DNA of 42,537 bases from Streptomyces milbemycinicus (GCF_002154605.1 NZ_MUNE01000762.1:1-42537), one strand, 5' to 3'. Counted from the stretch's first letter, positions 1 through 9,820 are shown. Numbers and translations: made by a program. The notes: generated by a model from the sequence alone, not told the origin.

Positions 1-2
1 CC

Positions 3-1223
3 GCCCCCTCCGCCCAGGGCGCCGAGCCCGCCCGCCATCCGGCCCCGGTGCCCAAAACCGTGGTGCTCGACGGCCCACGGCTGGCCGTGACCAAGGTGAA
101 GCTGCAGCTGGGAGACGCGCGGCTGAAGCGGACCGTACGCGATCTGACCGCCCAGGCCGACCAGTGGATGAACCAGGGCCCCTGGACGGTCACCGACAAG
201 GACCAGGTGCCGCCCAGCGGCGACAAGCACGACTACTTCAGCCAGGCCCCGTACTGGTGGCCCACCCAGCCGAAGACCGAAGACAATCCGTACGGCTGCC
301 CCTACGTTCAGAAGGATGGCCAACGGAACCCCGATGTGGACAAGATGACGGACCGTCCCGAGGTGGGCAAGGTCTTCGAGTCCGCCTATGAGCTCTCCCT
401 GGCCTGGTACTACACCGGTAAGCGCGGCTACGCCGAGCACGCCGCCGAGATACTGCGCACCTGGTTCGTCGACCCCGCGACCCGGATGAACCCCAGCCTC
501 AACCACGCCCAGTTCATCCCCTGCAAGTACGACGGCCGCTCGATCGGCATCATCGACTTCTCCCAGGGCTTCACCAGCCTGCTGGACGCCGCCGCCATCC
601 TCGACACCGGCGCCCCCGGCTGGTCCCGCGGCGACCACACCGGCTTCCGCACCTGGAACAAGCAGTTCCTGGACTGGCTGGTGAACAGCGACTTCGGCAA
701 GGAGGAGGGCGCCGCCGAGAACAACCACGGCACGTTCTTCGATATGCAGGTCGCCGCCATCGCCGCCGCCGTGGGCGACCGGGACCTCGCCCGCCAGGTC
801 GTCCGCGAGGCCCGCACCAAGCGCGTGGACGCCCAGATCGCGGCGGACGGCACCCAGCCCGGTGAGCTCTCCCGCACCCGCAGCTTCCACTACTCGACCT
901 TCAACCTCGTCGCCTTCACCCGCCTCGCGGCCGTCGGCGAGCACGTGGGCGTGGACCTGTGGCACTACACGGGGCCGGACGGGGCGAACCTCTTCAAGGC
1001 GGTCGATGTGCTGCTCCCCGCGGCCACCGGGGCCAAGCCGTGGCCGTACCCGGAGCTGGACTTCCGCGCCTACGCGGCCAGCGACATCGTGCACGCGGCG
1101 GCCGACGCGGGCGACCGCAGGGCCAAGGCGGCGCTCCCCGCGCTCCAGGCGCCGCCCGGCGGCGACCTGTGGGCGCTGCGGCCGGCCGTCGAGCAGCTTG
1201 ACAGCATCGCCACCACTGGTTGA
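3..1223 (+). CDS. Alginate lyase family protein, 5' end outside window
   Basis: The reading frame is open to the left edge, so the gene starts upstream. The GTG at 48 has no convincing ribosome binding site. The first visible residues are Ala/Pro-rich, as after a signal peptide, so the protein is probably secreted. The body matches the alginate lyase superfamily fold (PF05426): a tryptophan-rich YWWP segment, the PCKYDGRSIGIIDF region, the NNHGTFFD motif with the family's Asn-His pair, and the RSFHYSTFNL tyrosine motif. Such enzymes cleave uronate polysaccharides by beta-elimination. The exact substrate cannot be read from the sequence. No second domain follows; the frame ends at TGA 1221-1223. 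Confidence 0.8.
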   Translation, partial: APSAQGAEPARHPAPVPKTVVLDGPRLAVTKVKLQLGDARLKRTVRDLTAQADQWMNQGPWTVTDKDQVPPSGDKHDYFSQAPYWWPTQPKTEDNPYGCPYVQKDGQRNPDVDKMTDRPEVGKVFESAYELSLAWYYTGKRGYAEHAAEILRTWFVDPATRMNPSLNHAQFIPCKYDGRSIGIIDFSQGFTSLLDAAAILDTGAPGWSRGDHTGFRTWNKQFLDWLVNSDFGKEEGAAENNHGTFFDMQVAAIAAAVGDRDLARQVVREARTKRVDAQIAADGTQPGELSRTRSFHYSTFNLVAFTRLAAVGEHVGVDLWHYTGPDGANLFKAVDVLLPAATGAKPWPYPELDFRAYAASDIVHAAADAGDRRAKAALPALQAPPGGDLWALRPAVEQLDSIATTG

Positions 1224-1306
1224 CGGACGGGTGAGGCAAGCCACACTCCCGCGGCTCCAGCTGTGCCGATGTCCCATGGCACACTGGGGCCGTACCAGTG
1301 ACGTCA

Positions 1307-1433
1307 GCGCACTCCGGGGTCGGTGAAAATCCGAACCGGCGGTTACAGTCCGCGACCCGTCCGCTGCCAGCGGCCGGTTGACCAGGTGAAATTCCTGGAC
1401 CGACGGTGAAAGTCCGGATGGGAGGCAGTGCGC
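1307..1433 (+). promoter_or_regulatory. FMN riboswitch (RFN element)
   Basis: The closing helix P1 is perfect: GCGCACT (1307-1313) pairs with AGTGCGC (1427-1433). Inside are the conserved RFN blocks: GGTGAAAATCCGAACCGGCGG from 1322, AGTCCGCGAC around 1347, a hairpin with GTGAAATTCC, and CCGACGGTGAAAGTCCGGATGGGAG ahead of the 3' P1 strand. Its place upstream of ribD is standard. Binding of FMN is expected to lower expression of the rib genes. Confidence 0.96.
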
Positions 1434-1455
1434 GGCGGGAGTAGTGCACCGGTGC

Positions 1456-1479
1456 GCCGCGCCCGGCGGCCCGTCTTTT
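1456..1479 (+). terminator. Possible riboswitch expression-platform terminator
   Basis: Stem GCCGC (1456-1460), loop GCCCG, stem GCGGC (1466-1470), then CCG and TCTTTT (1474-1479). It lies between the FMN aptamer and ribD. A short perfect palindrome, GCACCGGTGC (1446-1455), directly precedes it and could take part in an alternative fold. The stem is short, so control by another mechanism is possible. Confidence 0.4.
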
Positions 1480-1581
1480 GTGGCGGACCGTATCCCGGCC
1501 CAGGCGTTCCCCGGTGCCGTCTTTCCGCTTCTGTCATCTCGACAGCCCCGGAGTCCGTGCCCGAAGAGGCAGGAGGACCCG

Positions 1582-2718
1582 GTGGCCACCACCGCCGAAG
1601 CCGAAGCGATGCGCCGTGCCATAGCGCTCGCCGCCCGGGGCCTCGGCCACACCAGCCCCAACCCCGTGGTCGGTTGCGTCATCCTCGACGCCGACGGCCG
1701 TACCGCAGGCGAGGGCTGGCACCAGCGGGCCGGCGGGCCGCACGCCGAGGTCCACGCCCTGCGCGCGGCCGGCGAGCGGGCGCGCGGCGGCACCGCCGTC
1801 GTCACCCTCGAACCCTGCAACCACACCGGCCGCACCGGCCCCTGCGCCCAGGCGCTGCTGGACGCCGGCATCGTCCGCGTCGTCTACGCGGTCGCCGACC
1901 CCAACGCCAAGGCCGCCGGCGGGGCCGCCACCCTGGCCGCCGCCGGGACCGCCGTAGAGAGCGGACTGCTCGCCGACCAGGCCGCCGCGGTCAACGAGGC
2001 CTGGCTGACCTCGATGCGGTTCGGCCGCCCCTTCGTGCTGTGGAAGTACGCCGCGACCCTGGACGGGCGCAGCGCCGCCGCCGACGGCACCAGCCGGTGG
2101 ATCACCTCCGCCGAGTCCCGTGCCGATGTGCACCGGCTGCGCGCCGAGTCGGACGCCGTCGTGGTCGGCTCCGGCACCCTGCGCGCCGACGATCCGCACC
2201 TCGCGGTCCGCGGAGCAAGCGGATCGAACGGAGCAAGCGGATCGAACGGCGCCCGGCAGCCGCTGCGCGTCGTCCTCGACAGCAAGGCCACCATCGCCCC
2301 GGACGCCCGGGTCCTGGACGGCACCGCGCCCACCCTGATCGCCGTCGCCGAAGACGCCCCCGCCGTACGGCTGGCGGGCGCCGAGACCGTACGGCTGCCG
2401 CGCGCCATCTCCGGGCCGGGCCTGGACATCCCGGCGCTGCTCGGCGAGCTCCACGGGCGCGGGATCCGCTCGGTCCTGCTGGAGGGCGGCCCCACCCTCG
2501 CCGGGGCGTTCCTGGCCGCCCGCGCCGTCGACAAGGTCGTCGGCTATCTCGCCCCCGCACTGCTCGGCGCCGGCGCCCCCGCCCTCGCCGACGCCGGAAT
2601 CACCACCATCACGCAGGCGTTGCGCCTCGAGCTGACCGACGTCACCAGGCTCGGTCCCGACCTGCGCATCACCGCCGTGCCGGCGCCCACCGCCCCTGTC
2701 GCACCCGAGGAGAGCTGA
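1582..2718 (+). CDS. ribD: Bifunctional riboflavin deaminase/reductase RibD
   Basis: This 378-aa protein carries out the deamination and the reduction of the pyrimidine intermediate in riboflavin synthesis. The GTG at 1582 is chosen because AGGAGGA (1571-1577) sits just upstream and the protein then begins next to the deaminase domain; an in-frame ATG at 1444 would add residues unlike the family. The N-terminal zinc deaminase shows HAE at residue 54, EPC at 77-79 and GPC at 86-88. The C-terminal reductase shows WKYAATLDG and DDPHLAVR. An in-frame duplication of an 18-bp unit inserts two GASGSN copies just after DDPHLAVR. First gene of the riboswitch-controlled operon. Confidence 0.95.
   Translation: MATTAEAEAMRRAIALAARGLGHTSPNPVVGCVILDADGRTAGEGWHQRAGGPHAEVHALRAAGERARGGTAVVTLEPCNHTGRTGPCAQALLDAGIVRVVYAVADPNAKAAGGAATLAAAGTAVESGLLADQAAAVNEAWLTSMRFGRPFVLWKYAATLDGRSAAADGTSRWITSAESRADVHRLRAESDAVVVGSGTLRADDPHLAVRGASGSNGASGSNGARQPLRVVLDSKATIAPDARVLDGTAPTLIAVAEDAPAVRLAGAETVRLPRAISGPGLDIPALLGELHGRGIRSVLLEGGPTLAGAFLAARAVDKVVGYLAPALLGAGAPALADAGITTITQALRLELTDVTRLGPDLRITAVPAPTAPVAPEES
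2212..2247 (+). repeat. 18-bp tandem duplication inside ribD
   Basis: Two identical 18-bp copies (2212-2229 and 2230-2247) encode GASGSN twice in a surface-type loop of the reductase domain. The frame is kept. Confidence 0.95.
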
Positions 2719-3348
2719 ATGTTCACCGGAATCGTCGAAGAACTGGGCGAGATCGTCGCCGTCGAGAACCTGGGCGACGCGTCCCGCTTCCTGGTCAGCG
2801 GCCCCGTCGTCACCGAAGGCGCCAAGCACGGCGACTCCATCGCCGTCAACGGCGTCTGCCTCACCGTCGTCGACTTCGAGGACGGCCGGTTCTCCGCCGA
2901 CGTCATGGCCGAGACCCTGAACCGCTCCAGCCTCGGCGCCCTCGCCGTCGGCTCCCGCGTCAACCTGGAGCGCCCGATGGCGCTCGGCGGGCGCCTGGGC
3001 GGCCACCTGGTGCAGGGGCACGTCGACGGCACCGGCACCATCGTCGAGCGCAAGCTCTCCGAGCACTGGGAGATCGTCAAGATCTCGCTCCCCGCCGATC
3101 TGAGCCGCTACGTCGTGGAGAAGGGCTCCATCACGGTCGACGGCATCAGCCTGACCGTCGTCGACGCGGGCCCCGACTACTTCACCGTCAGCCTCATCCC
3201 GACGACCCTCGCCCTGACCACCCTCGGCGTCAAGCAGGCCGGCGACCCCGTCAACCTGGAAGTGGACGTGCTCGCCAAGTACGTCGAGCGGCTGCTGGGC
3301 AAGGGCGCGGGCGCCCCGGCCATCACGGATGAGGAGGCCGTCGCATGA
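2719..3348 (+). CDS. ribE: Riboflavin synthase
   Basis: This 209-aa protein begins [10 protein letters not shown], the hallmark of riboflavin synthase alpha chains. It carries two similar lumazine-binding halves; the NGVCLTV of the first is mirrored by DGISLTV of the second. It dismutates two 6,7-dimethyl-8-ribityllumazine molecules to riboflavin, using the product of ribH. The ATG follows the ribD stop with no gap, with a purine-rich GAGGAGAG just upstream, implying coupled translation. Length is usual for the family. In some nomenclatures the gene is called ribC or ribB. Confidence 0.96.
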   Translation: MFTGIVEELGEIVAVENLGDASRFLVSGPVVTEGAKHGDSIAVNGVCLTVVDFEDGRFSADVMAETLNRSSLGALAVGSRVNLERPMALGGRLGGHLVQGHVDGTGTIVERKLSEHWEIVKISLPADLSRYVVEKGSITVDGISLTVVDAGPDYFTVSLIPTTLALTTLGVKQAGDPVNLEVDVLAKYVERLLGKGAGAPAITDEEAVA

Positions 3349-4754
3349 CCGCCCCCGTCGGCGAGCCCCAGACACCCATGGACAGCGTGGACAGCATGGA
3401 CAGCAGCAACACCAGGAAGCGACACATGACCCCCGTGCAGAGCGTGCAGGCCGTGCAGGCCGTGCCGAGCCCGCAGAGCGCCCCCGAATGGCCCGACGAG
3501 CTGTCCCTCGACTCCGTCGAGCGGGCCATCGCCGAGATCGCCGCCGGGCGCCCCGTCGTGGTCGTGGACGACGAGGACCGGGAGAACGAGGGCGACCTCA
3601 TCGTCGCCGCCGAGAAGGCCACCCCCGAGATCGTCGCCTTCATGATGAGCGAGTGCCGCGGGCTGATCTGCGCCACCCTGGACGCCGCCGACCTCGACCG
3701 GCTACGGCTGCCGCAGATGGTCGAGGAGAACTCCGAGTCCATGCGCACCGCCTTCACCGTCTCGGTCGACGCCACCGCCGAACACGGCGTCGGCACCGGC
3801 ATCTCCGCCGCCGACCGGTCCACCACCCTGCGCCTGCTGGCCGATCCGCACTCCACCCCCGAGGACTTCGCGCGCCCCGGCCATATCTTCCCGCTGCGCC
3901 CCCGCGACGGCGGTGTGCTCACCCGCGACGGCCACACCGAAGCCGGCGTCGACCTCGCCCGGCTGGCGGGGCTGCGCCCGGCCGCCGCGATCTGCGAGAT
4001 CGCGGGCCCCGACGGCACCATGCTGCGCCTGCCCGAACTGGTCTCCTTCGCCCGCCGCAACGGGCTGGCGATCATCTCCATCGAGGCCCTGATCGCCTAC
4101 CGCAGGGCCACCGAGCCCACCGTGCGGCGCGAGGCCGAGACCCGGCTGCCCACCGCCTTCGGCGACTTCCAGGCGTACGGCTACCGCTCCACCACCGACG
4201 GCGTCGAGCACATCGCCCTCGTCCAGGGCGACATCGGCGACGGCGAGGACGTCCTGGTCCGTATCCACTCCGAGTGCCTGACCGGCGATGTCTTCGGCTC
4301 GCAGCGCTGCGACTGCGGCCCCCAGCTGCACGCCTCCCTGGAGCGGATCACCGCCGAGGGCCGCGGCGTGGTGGTCTATCTGCGCGGCCACGAGGGCCGC
4401 GGCATCGGGCTGCTGTCCAAGCTGCGCGCATACGAGCTGCAGGAGCTGGGCCGCGACACCCTCGACGCCAACCTCGAACTCGGCCTGCCCGCCGACGCCC
4501 GCGACTACGCCGCCGGCGCCCGTATCCTCGCCGACCTCGGTGTGCGCTCGCTGCGCCTGATGACCAACAACCCGGAGAAGACCGCGGCGCTGGTCCGGCA
4601 CGGGCTGCGGGTCACCGGCCGGGAGCCGATGCCCGTCCAGGCCGGTGAGCACAACCTGCGCTATCTGCGCACCAAGCGCGACCGTATGGGCCACGACCTG
4701 CCGTGGCTGGAGAGCGGCCGCCCCCAGCCGATGTCCGCCTGCGGCAACCAGTAG
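3345..4754 (+). CDS. ribBA: Fused DHBP synthase / GTP cyclohydrolase II
   Basis: This 469-aa fusion catalyses both entry steps of riboflavin synthesis. The RibB part (about residues 48-245) has [10 protein letters not shown], the metal-binding acidic motif, and a [12 protein letters not shown]...[10 protein letters not shown] block. The RibA part shows zinc cysteines C311, C322 and C324 and [10 protein letters not shown]. The ATG at 3345 overlaps the ribE stop (ATGA) and has GAGGAGG upstream. A second plausible start, ATG 3426, has AGGAAG (3414-3419) before it and would remove a 27-residue tail. Residues 1-45 are low complexity, made of two sets of 9-bp repeats (MDSVDSMDS and [10 protein letters not shown]). 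This is the spot where ribM lies in S. davawensis. Confidence 0.95.
   Translation: MTAPVGEPQTPMDSVDSMDSSNTRKRHMTPVQSVQAVQAVPSPQSAPEWPDELSLDSVERAIAEIAAGRPVVVVDDEDRENEGDLIVAAEKATPEIVAFMMSECRGLICATLDAADLDRLRLPQMVEENSESMRTAFTVSVDATAEHGVGTGISAADRSTTLRLLADPHSTPEDFARPGHIFPLRPRDGGVLTRDGHTEAGVDLARLAGLRPAAAICEIAGPDGTMLRLPELVSFARRNGLAIISIEALIAYRRATEPTVRREAETRLPTAFGDFQAYGYRSTTDGVEHIALVQGDIGDGEDVLVRIHSECLTGDVFGSQRCDCGPQLHASLERITAEGRGVVVYLRGHEGRGIGLLSKLRAYELQELGRDTLDANLELGLPADARDYAAGARILADLGVRSLRLMTNNPEKTAALVRHGLRVTGREPMPVQAGEHNLRYLRTKRDRMGHDLPWLESGRPQPMSACGNQ
3378..3461 (+). repeat. Two 9-bp tandem repeat tracts at the ribBA 5' end
   Basis: Three copies of RTGGACAGC (3378-3404) and three copies of GTGCAGRSC (3435-3461), both in frame. 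They encode the low-complexity N-terminal tail of RibBA, and each GTG/ATG inside is a potential start. Confidence 0.9.
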
Positions 4755-5294
<540 letters not shown>

Positions 5295-5342
5295 CCCTGG
5301 CGCCGAGTCGCATCGTGCGACCCCAGTAGGATGACGGGCATC

Positions 5343-5615
5343 ATGCCCAAGAAGACGTTCGAGGAGCTCTTCGCCGAGCTTCAGCAGAAGGCCCTCACGG
5401 CCGATCCCGCCACCTCCCGCACCGCCGACCTGCTTCAGTCGGGTGTGCACGCCATCGGCAAGAAGGTCGTGGAGGAGGCCGCCGAGGTGTGGATGGCCGC
5501 GGAGTACGAGAGCGACGCCGCGGCCGCCGAGGAGATCTCGCAGCTCCTCTACCACCTCCAGGTGATGATGATCGCCCGGGGCCTGACCCTCGACGACGTC
5601 TACGCTCACCTCTGA
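5343..5615 (+). CDS. hisE: Phosphoribosyl-ATP pyrophosphatase
   Basis: This 90-aa protein hydrolyses phosphoribosyl-ATP to phosphoribosyl-AMP, step two of histidine synthesis. The helical MazG-like core shows [16 protein letters not shown] and [13 protein letters not shown], with the Glu/Asp residues that hold magnesium. The ATG at 5343 gives the usual actinobacterial start [10 protein letters not shown]; the ATG at 5331 would add four residues. It lies 48 bp after ribH and 45 bp before hisG. Confidence 0.94.
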   Translation: MPKKTFEELFAELQQKALTADPATSRTADLLQSGVHAIGKKVVEEAAEVWMAAEYESDAAAAEEISQLLYHLQVMMIARGLTLDDVYAHL

Positions 5616-5660
5616 GCACGCCCCAGCCCCAGCCCTCGCCCACGTAAGGAAAAAGGTCTC

Positions 5661-6509
5661 ATGCTGCGCATCGCCGTCCCCAACAAGGGTTCACTGTCCG
5701 AGCCTGCGTCGGCGATGCTCCATGAGGCGGGCTACCGGCAGCGCAAGGACCGCAGGGAACTGGTGCTCGTCGACTCCGAGAACGACGTCGAGTTCTTCTT
5801 CCTGCGCCCCCGCGACATCGCCGTATACGTCGGCTCCGGCCGCCTGGACATCGGCATCACCGGCCGTGATCTGCTGCTCGACTCCGGCTCCCGGGCCGAG
5901 GAGATCATGCAGCTCGGCTTCGCCGGTTCCACCTTCCGCTACGCCACCCGGCCCGGTACGGCGAAGGACGTCAGCGAGTTCGGCGGTATGACGGTCGCCA
6001 CCTCCTTCTCCGGTCTGGTCACCAAGCACCTCGCGGACAACGGCGTCGACGCCGCCGTCGTACACCTCGACGGCGCCGTCGAGACCGCCATCCAGCTCGG
6101 TGTGGCCGAAGTCATCGCGGATGTCGTCGAGACCGGCACCACCCTGCGCAACGCCGGTCTGGAGATCATCGGCGAGCCGATTCTGGAGTCCGAGGCGGTC
6201 GTCATCCGCCGCACCGGCGCCCCCGCCGACGACCCCAAGGTCCAGCAGTTCCTCCGCCGGATGCAGGGCGTCCTGGTGGCCCGGCGCTACGTGATGATGG
6301 ACTACGACATCCGCGTCGAGCAGGTGGAGCGGGCCGTGGCGCTCACCCCCGGCCTGGAGTCGCCCACCGTCTCCCCGCTGCACCACGAGGGCTGGGTCGC
6401 GGTCCGCTCGATGGTCCCCACCAAGGACGCCCAGCGGATCATGGACGAGCTGTACGACCTGGGGGCGCGGGCCATCCTGACCACCGGCATCCACGCCTGC
6501 CGCCTCTGA
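5661..6509 (+). CDS. hisG: ATP phosphoribosyltransferase, long form
   Basis: This 282-aa enzyme starts histidine synthesis by joining ATP and PRPP. It begins MLRIAVPNKGSLSEP and carries the PRPP-binding region near DVVETGTTLRNAGL. The length and the C-terminal segment (about residues 210-282, ending ILTTGIHACRL) fit the long form, with a regulatory domain for histidine feedback. The ribosome binding site is AAGGAAAAAGG upstream of the ATG. Paired with hisE, away from a main his cluster, as in other streptomycetes. Confidence 0.95.
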   Translation: MLRIAVPNKGSLSEPASAMLHEAGYRQRKDRRELVLVDSENDVEFFFLRPRDIAVYVGSGRLDIGITGRDLLLDSGSRAEEIMQLGFAGSTFRYATRPGTAKDVSEFGGMTVATSFSGLVTKHLADNGVDAAVVHLDGAVETAIQLGVAEVIADVVETGTTLRNAGLEIIGEPILESEAVVIRRTGAPADDPKVQQFLRRMQGVLVARRYVMMDYDIRVEQVERAVALTPGLESPTVSPLHHEGWVAVRSMVPTKDAQRIMDELYDLGARAILTTGIHACRL

Positions 6510-6567
6510 GCCCCGGACATCCCCGCACCAGACCCACCGTTCCGCTCACGGAGAGACCCCACGCCAC

Positions 6568-7035
6568 GTGTCCGCCTCTGAGTCGGTGCCCGCGCAGCCC
6601 CCTGCCGGGCTCCCCGCCCTCCCCGTCACCTTCCGGCCGACCCGCACCCGGGCCGTCCTGCTGACCGTGGGGGTCGCCCAGGCCGTCGCCCTCAGCGCGA
6701 TCGCGCTGCTCCTGGAGCGGCTGAGCCCGGGGGAGAAGCTGAGCTTCGTCTTCACCGGTCTGCTGTTCCTCGGCGTGCTGGCGCTGCTCAGCCGGCCCAA
6801 GGTGGTCGCCGACGCCGACGGGGTGACCGTGGTCAACCTGACGACCAAGCGCCGGCTGGCGTGGGCGGAGGTCCTCCGGGTCAATCTGCGGCCCGGCGAC
6901 CCGTGGGTCTACCTGGATCTCTCCGACGGCACCAGCCTGCCCGCGATGGGCATCCAGCCCGGTATCGCCAAGGCCCGCGCCATCGGCGACGCACGCGCTC
7001 TGCGGGCGCTCGCCGAGCAGCACGGCATGCACTGA
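6568..7035 (+). CDS. PH-domain membrane protein
   Basis: This 155-aa protein has two hydrophobic helices (about residues 29-48 and 57-74). A bacterial PH-like domain of the type found in small actinobacterial membrane proteins follows: VVADADGVTVVNLTTKRRLAWAEV...PWVYLDLSDG. The GTG at 6568 is preceded by GGAGAG. It follows hisG by 58 bp and is probably cotranscribed, but nothing ties it to histidine synthesis. Function unknown. Confidence 0.75.
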   Translation: MSASESVPAQPPAGLPALPVTFRPTRTRAVLLTVGVAQAVALSAIALLLERLSPGEKLSFVFTGLLFLGVLALLSRPKVVADADGVTVVNLTTKRRLAWAEVLRVNLRPGDPWVYLDLSDGTSLPAMGIQPGIAKARAIGDARALRALAEQHGMH

Positions 7036-7259
7036 GGCCGCCCGATCGGCCCTGTCCGGGTACCGGGGCCTGCCCGGAAAGCCGGATCCTTGATTACTCT
7101 GTTGCGGGGGCGCTGCCAGTGCCCCGGCCCGTACCACCTGTCCGCGCGCCGTTGTGCGCACCCCGGCAGGCCCCTGCGACCCGAGGAGTGACTCCCTCCA
7201 GAGATGGACGGATCGTCCTGTAGTACCTGCGCCGCCCCTCATCAACCGATGGCGGCGGC

Positions 7260-8663
7260 ATGAGCACCACCCTGTCCCTCCTGCTGCTCGCCGCAGCACT
7301 CGTATTGATCCTCGCCAACGGCTTCTTCGTGGCGGCCGAATTCGGCCTGGTCACCGTCGAGCGGCCGGACGCCGAGCGGGCCGCCGCCGAGGGCGACCGC
7401 CGGGCCGGGACCGTCGTCGAGTCCCTGCGCGAGCTGTCCTTCCAGCTCTCCGGCACCCAGCTCGGCATCACCATCACCTCCCTGGTGGTCGGCATGCTCG
7501 CGGAGCCGGCGCTCGGTGAGCTGCTGACCCCGCCGCTGACCGCCACCGGGCTGCCGCACGGCGCCGTCTCCGGTGTCGCGGTCGTCGTGGGCATGCTGGT
7601 CGCGTCCGCCGTCCAGATGATCATCGGCGAGCTCGTGCCCAAGAACTGGGCCGTTTCCCGGCCACTTCAGGTCGCGCGGTTCGTCGCCGGGCCGCAGTAC
7701 GCCTTCGCGCGCTTCTTCCGCCCGGTCATCGCCCTGCTCAACACGGTCGCCAACCGGCTGGTGCGGGCGCTCGGCGTCGAGCCCACCGAGGAGCTGGCCT
7801 CCGCCCGCACCCCCGGTGAGCTGGTCTCCCTGGCCCGCCACTCCGCGCAGGCCGGCGCGATCGAGCAGGACACCGCCGACCTGTTCGTACGCACCCTCTC
7901 CCTCGGCGACCTGACCGCGCAGCATGTGATGACCCCGCGCGTGCGGGTGAGCGCCCTGCAGTCCTCCGCGACCGCGGAGGATGTGCTCAACCTCACCCGC
8001 GCCACCGGGCTGTCCCGCTTCCCCGTCTACCGCGACCGCCTCGACGAGGTAATCGGCATGGTGCACCTCAAGGACGCCCTCGCGGTGCGCTCGGAGGAGC
8101 GGCTGCGCACCTCGGTCGCGCGGATCGCCCAGCCCCCGCTGCTCGTCCCCGAGACACTGCCCGTCCAGCCGCTCCTGGAGCGGCTGCGCAGCGAGCAGCC
8201 GATAGCCGTCGTCGTCGACGAGTACGGCGGTACGGCGGGCGTGGTCACCCTGGAGGACATCGTCGAGGAGCTGGTCGGCGAGGTGCGCGACGAGCACGAC
8301 GACGAGGCCGCGGACACCCCGGACCTCATGCCGGCCCCTGCCGAGGACGGCCGCCCCGCCTGGGAGGCCGACGGCGGCTGCCGCGTCGACACCCTGCGCC
8401 GGATCGGCCTGGAGGCGCCGGACGGGCCGTACGAGACGGTGGCCGGGCTGGTCGCCGACCTCCTCGCGCGGATCCCGGCCGTCGGCGACACCGCCGAGCT
8501 GCCCGGCTGGAACCTCTCGGTCCGGCAGGTCGGACACCACCGGGCCGAGCGGGTGCGGATCATACGCACGGGCACCGGCACCGGAGCCGGGGCGGCCGCC
8601 GCCACCGGCACACTCACGGCAAGCGGTGCTGCCGGCGGCGCCGCGCGGGGGGCGGAACGATGA
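7260..8663 (+). CDS. CNNM/CBS-domain transporter-like protein (HlyC/CorC family), copy 1
   Basis: This 467-aa integral membrane protein has an N-terminal DUF21/CNNM domain (about residues 1-195) starting with a helix ending LANGFFVAAEFGLV and containing IIGELVPKNWA. Two CBS domains follow (about 215-345, with MTPRV and VVDEYGGTAGVVTLEDIVEELVGE). A CorC_HlyC domain closes the fold (about 365-430). Relatives transport or regulate Mg2+/Co2+; the hemolysin label is historical. The last 30 residues are Ala/Gly/Thr-rich. The start is ATG 7260 with only a weak upstream box. Its 3' end overlaps the next gene by four bases (ATGA), so the pair is coupled. Confidence 0.88.
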   Translation: MSTTLSLLLLAAALVLILANGFFVAAEFGLVTVERPDAERAAAEGDRRAGTVVESLRELSFQLSGTQLGITITSLVVGMLAEPALGELLTPPLTATGLPHGAVSGVAVVVGMLVASAVQMIIGELVPKNWAVSRPLQVARFVAGPQYAFARFFRPVIALLNTVANRLVRALGVEPTEELASARTPGELVSLARHSAQAGAIEQDTADLFVRTLSLGDLTAQHVMTPRVRVSALQSSATAEDVLNLTRATGLSRFPVYRDRLDEVIGMVHLKDALAVRSEERLRTSVARIAQPPLLVPETLPVQPLLERLRSEQPIAVVVDEYGGTAGVVTLEDIVEELVGEVRDEHDDEAADTPDLMPAPAEDGRPAWEADGGCRVDTLRRIGLEAPDGPYETVAGLVADLLARIPAVGDTAELPGWNLSVRQVGHHRAERVRIIRTGTGTGAGAAAATGTLTASGAAGGAARGAER

Positions 8664-9820
8664 GCCTGGTCCAACTTCTCTTCGCCGCTCTCCTGGTCCT
8701 CGCCAACGGCTTCTTCGTCGGCGCCGAGTTCGCCCTCGTCTCCGTACGCCGCAGCCAGATCGAGCCGCGCGCGGCCGAGGGCTCGGCCCGCGCCCGTACG
8801 GTGCTCACCGGGCTGGAGAACCTGCCGCAGATGATGGCGGCCGCGCAGTTCGGCATCACCATCTGCTCGCTGACGCTCGGCGCGGTCGCCGAGCCGACCG
8901 TCGCGCATCTGCTGGAGCCGGTCTTCCACGCCGTCCATCTGCCCAGCGGTCTTGTCCACCCCCTCGGCTACGCCATCGCGCTCGCGGTGGTGGTCTGTCT
9001 GCACCTGGTCATCGGCGAGATGGTGCCGAAGAACCTGGCCATGGCGGCCCCCGAGAAGACCGCGCTGTGGCTCGGGCCCGGCCTCGTCACCTTCGCCCGG
9101 CTGTGCCGGCCGGTCACCGCGCTGCTCGGCGCCTGTGCCCGGCTGGTGCTGCGGCTGTTCCGGGTGGAGCCCAAGGACGAGGTCGAGGCGGTGTTCACCA
9201 GCGAGCAGCTGACCCACCTCGTCGAGGACTCCCGGCAGGCCGGACTGCTCGACCCCGGCGAGCACGAGCGGCTTGCCGACGCCCTGGAGCTGGGCAGCCG
9301 CCCGGTCACGGACGTCCTGCTCGACCCGGCGGGCCTGGTCACCGTCGACCCCTCGGTCACGCCCCAACAGATCGAGGAGCTGACCGTACGGACCGGCTAC
9401 TCGCGCTTCCCGGTGCGCGGGACCGGCGGGGCCTTCATGGGCTATCTGCATGTGAAGGACGTCCTGGACCTGGAGGCCCGGGAGCGGGCCGTACCCCAGC
9501 ATCTGTGGCGCCCGATCGGGACCCTGCGGGCGGAGCTGCCGCTGGACGACGCGCTCACCGTGATGCGGCGGGCCGCCGCGCATCTGGCGGCCGTCGCCGA
9601 CGCTTCGGGCAAGGTGCTGGGGCTCGTCGCCCTGGAGGACGTCCTGGAGATGCTGGTCGGCGAGGTGCGCGACCCCGCCCACCGGGGCGGGACCCGCGAC
9701 CGCGTGGCCGAGCCCCGCGGCGAGGCGGCGCCTTCGCCTTCCGAACCCGCGCCTTCCGAACCGGCGGCTTCCGAACCCGCGGCCTCGGCGGAGGAGGAGG
9801 AGCGGGCGATGGTCGGCTGA
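8660..9820 (+). CDS. CNNM/CBS-domain transporter-like protein, copy 2
   Basis: This 386-aa paralogue of the preceding gene shares LANGFFVGAEFALV, QFGITICSLTLG, and VIGEMVPKNLAMA in the membrane domain. Two CBS repeats follow, ending LVALEDVLEMLVGEV. It lacks the C-terminal CorC_HlyC domain of copy 1. Its tail has three copies of a 15-bp repeat encoding SEPA[A/P] and an acidic end. Tandem long and short CNNM pairs are common in actinobacteria and may form heteromers; that is inference. Start ATG 8660 overlaps the upstream stop. Confidence 0.88.
   Translation: MSLVQLLFAALLVLANGFFVGAEFALVSVRRSQIEPRAAEGSARARTVLTGLENLPQMMAAAQFGITICSLTLGAVAEPTVAHLLEPVFHAVHLPSGLVHPLGYAIALAVVVCLHLVIGEMVPKNLAMAAPEKTALWLGPGLVTFARLCRPVTALLGACARLVLRLFRVEPKDEVEAVFTSEQLTHLVEDSRQAGLLDPGEHERLADALELGSRPVTDVLLDPAGLVTVDPSVTPQQIEELTVRTGYSRFPVRGTGGAFMGYLHVKDVLDLEARERAVPQHLWRPIGTLRAELPLDDALTVMRRAAAHLAAVADASGKVLGLVALEDVLEMLVGEVRDPAHRGGTRDRVAEPRGEAAPSPSEPAPSEPAASEPAASAEEEERAMVG
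9738..9782 (+). repeat. 15-bp tandem repeat (three units) in CNNM copy 2
   Basis: Units at 9738-9752, 9753-9767 and 9768-9782, consensus CTTCCGAACCCGCGG, encode Ser-Glu-Pro-Ala pentads in the cytoplasmic tail. Confidence 0.85.

Noticed and set aside
862..1449. Small frames on both strands over the end of the alginate-lyase gene and the riboswitch
   Set aside because: Composition-driven shadows; the riboswitch structure explains 1307-1433.
1534..3375. Minus-strand open frame of 613 codons over ribD-ribE
   Set aside because: Shadow of ribD and ribE caused by high third-position G+C; no family resemblance.
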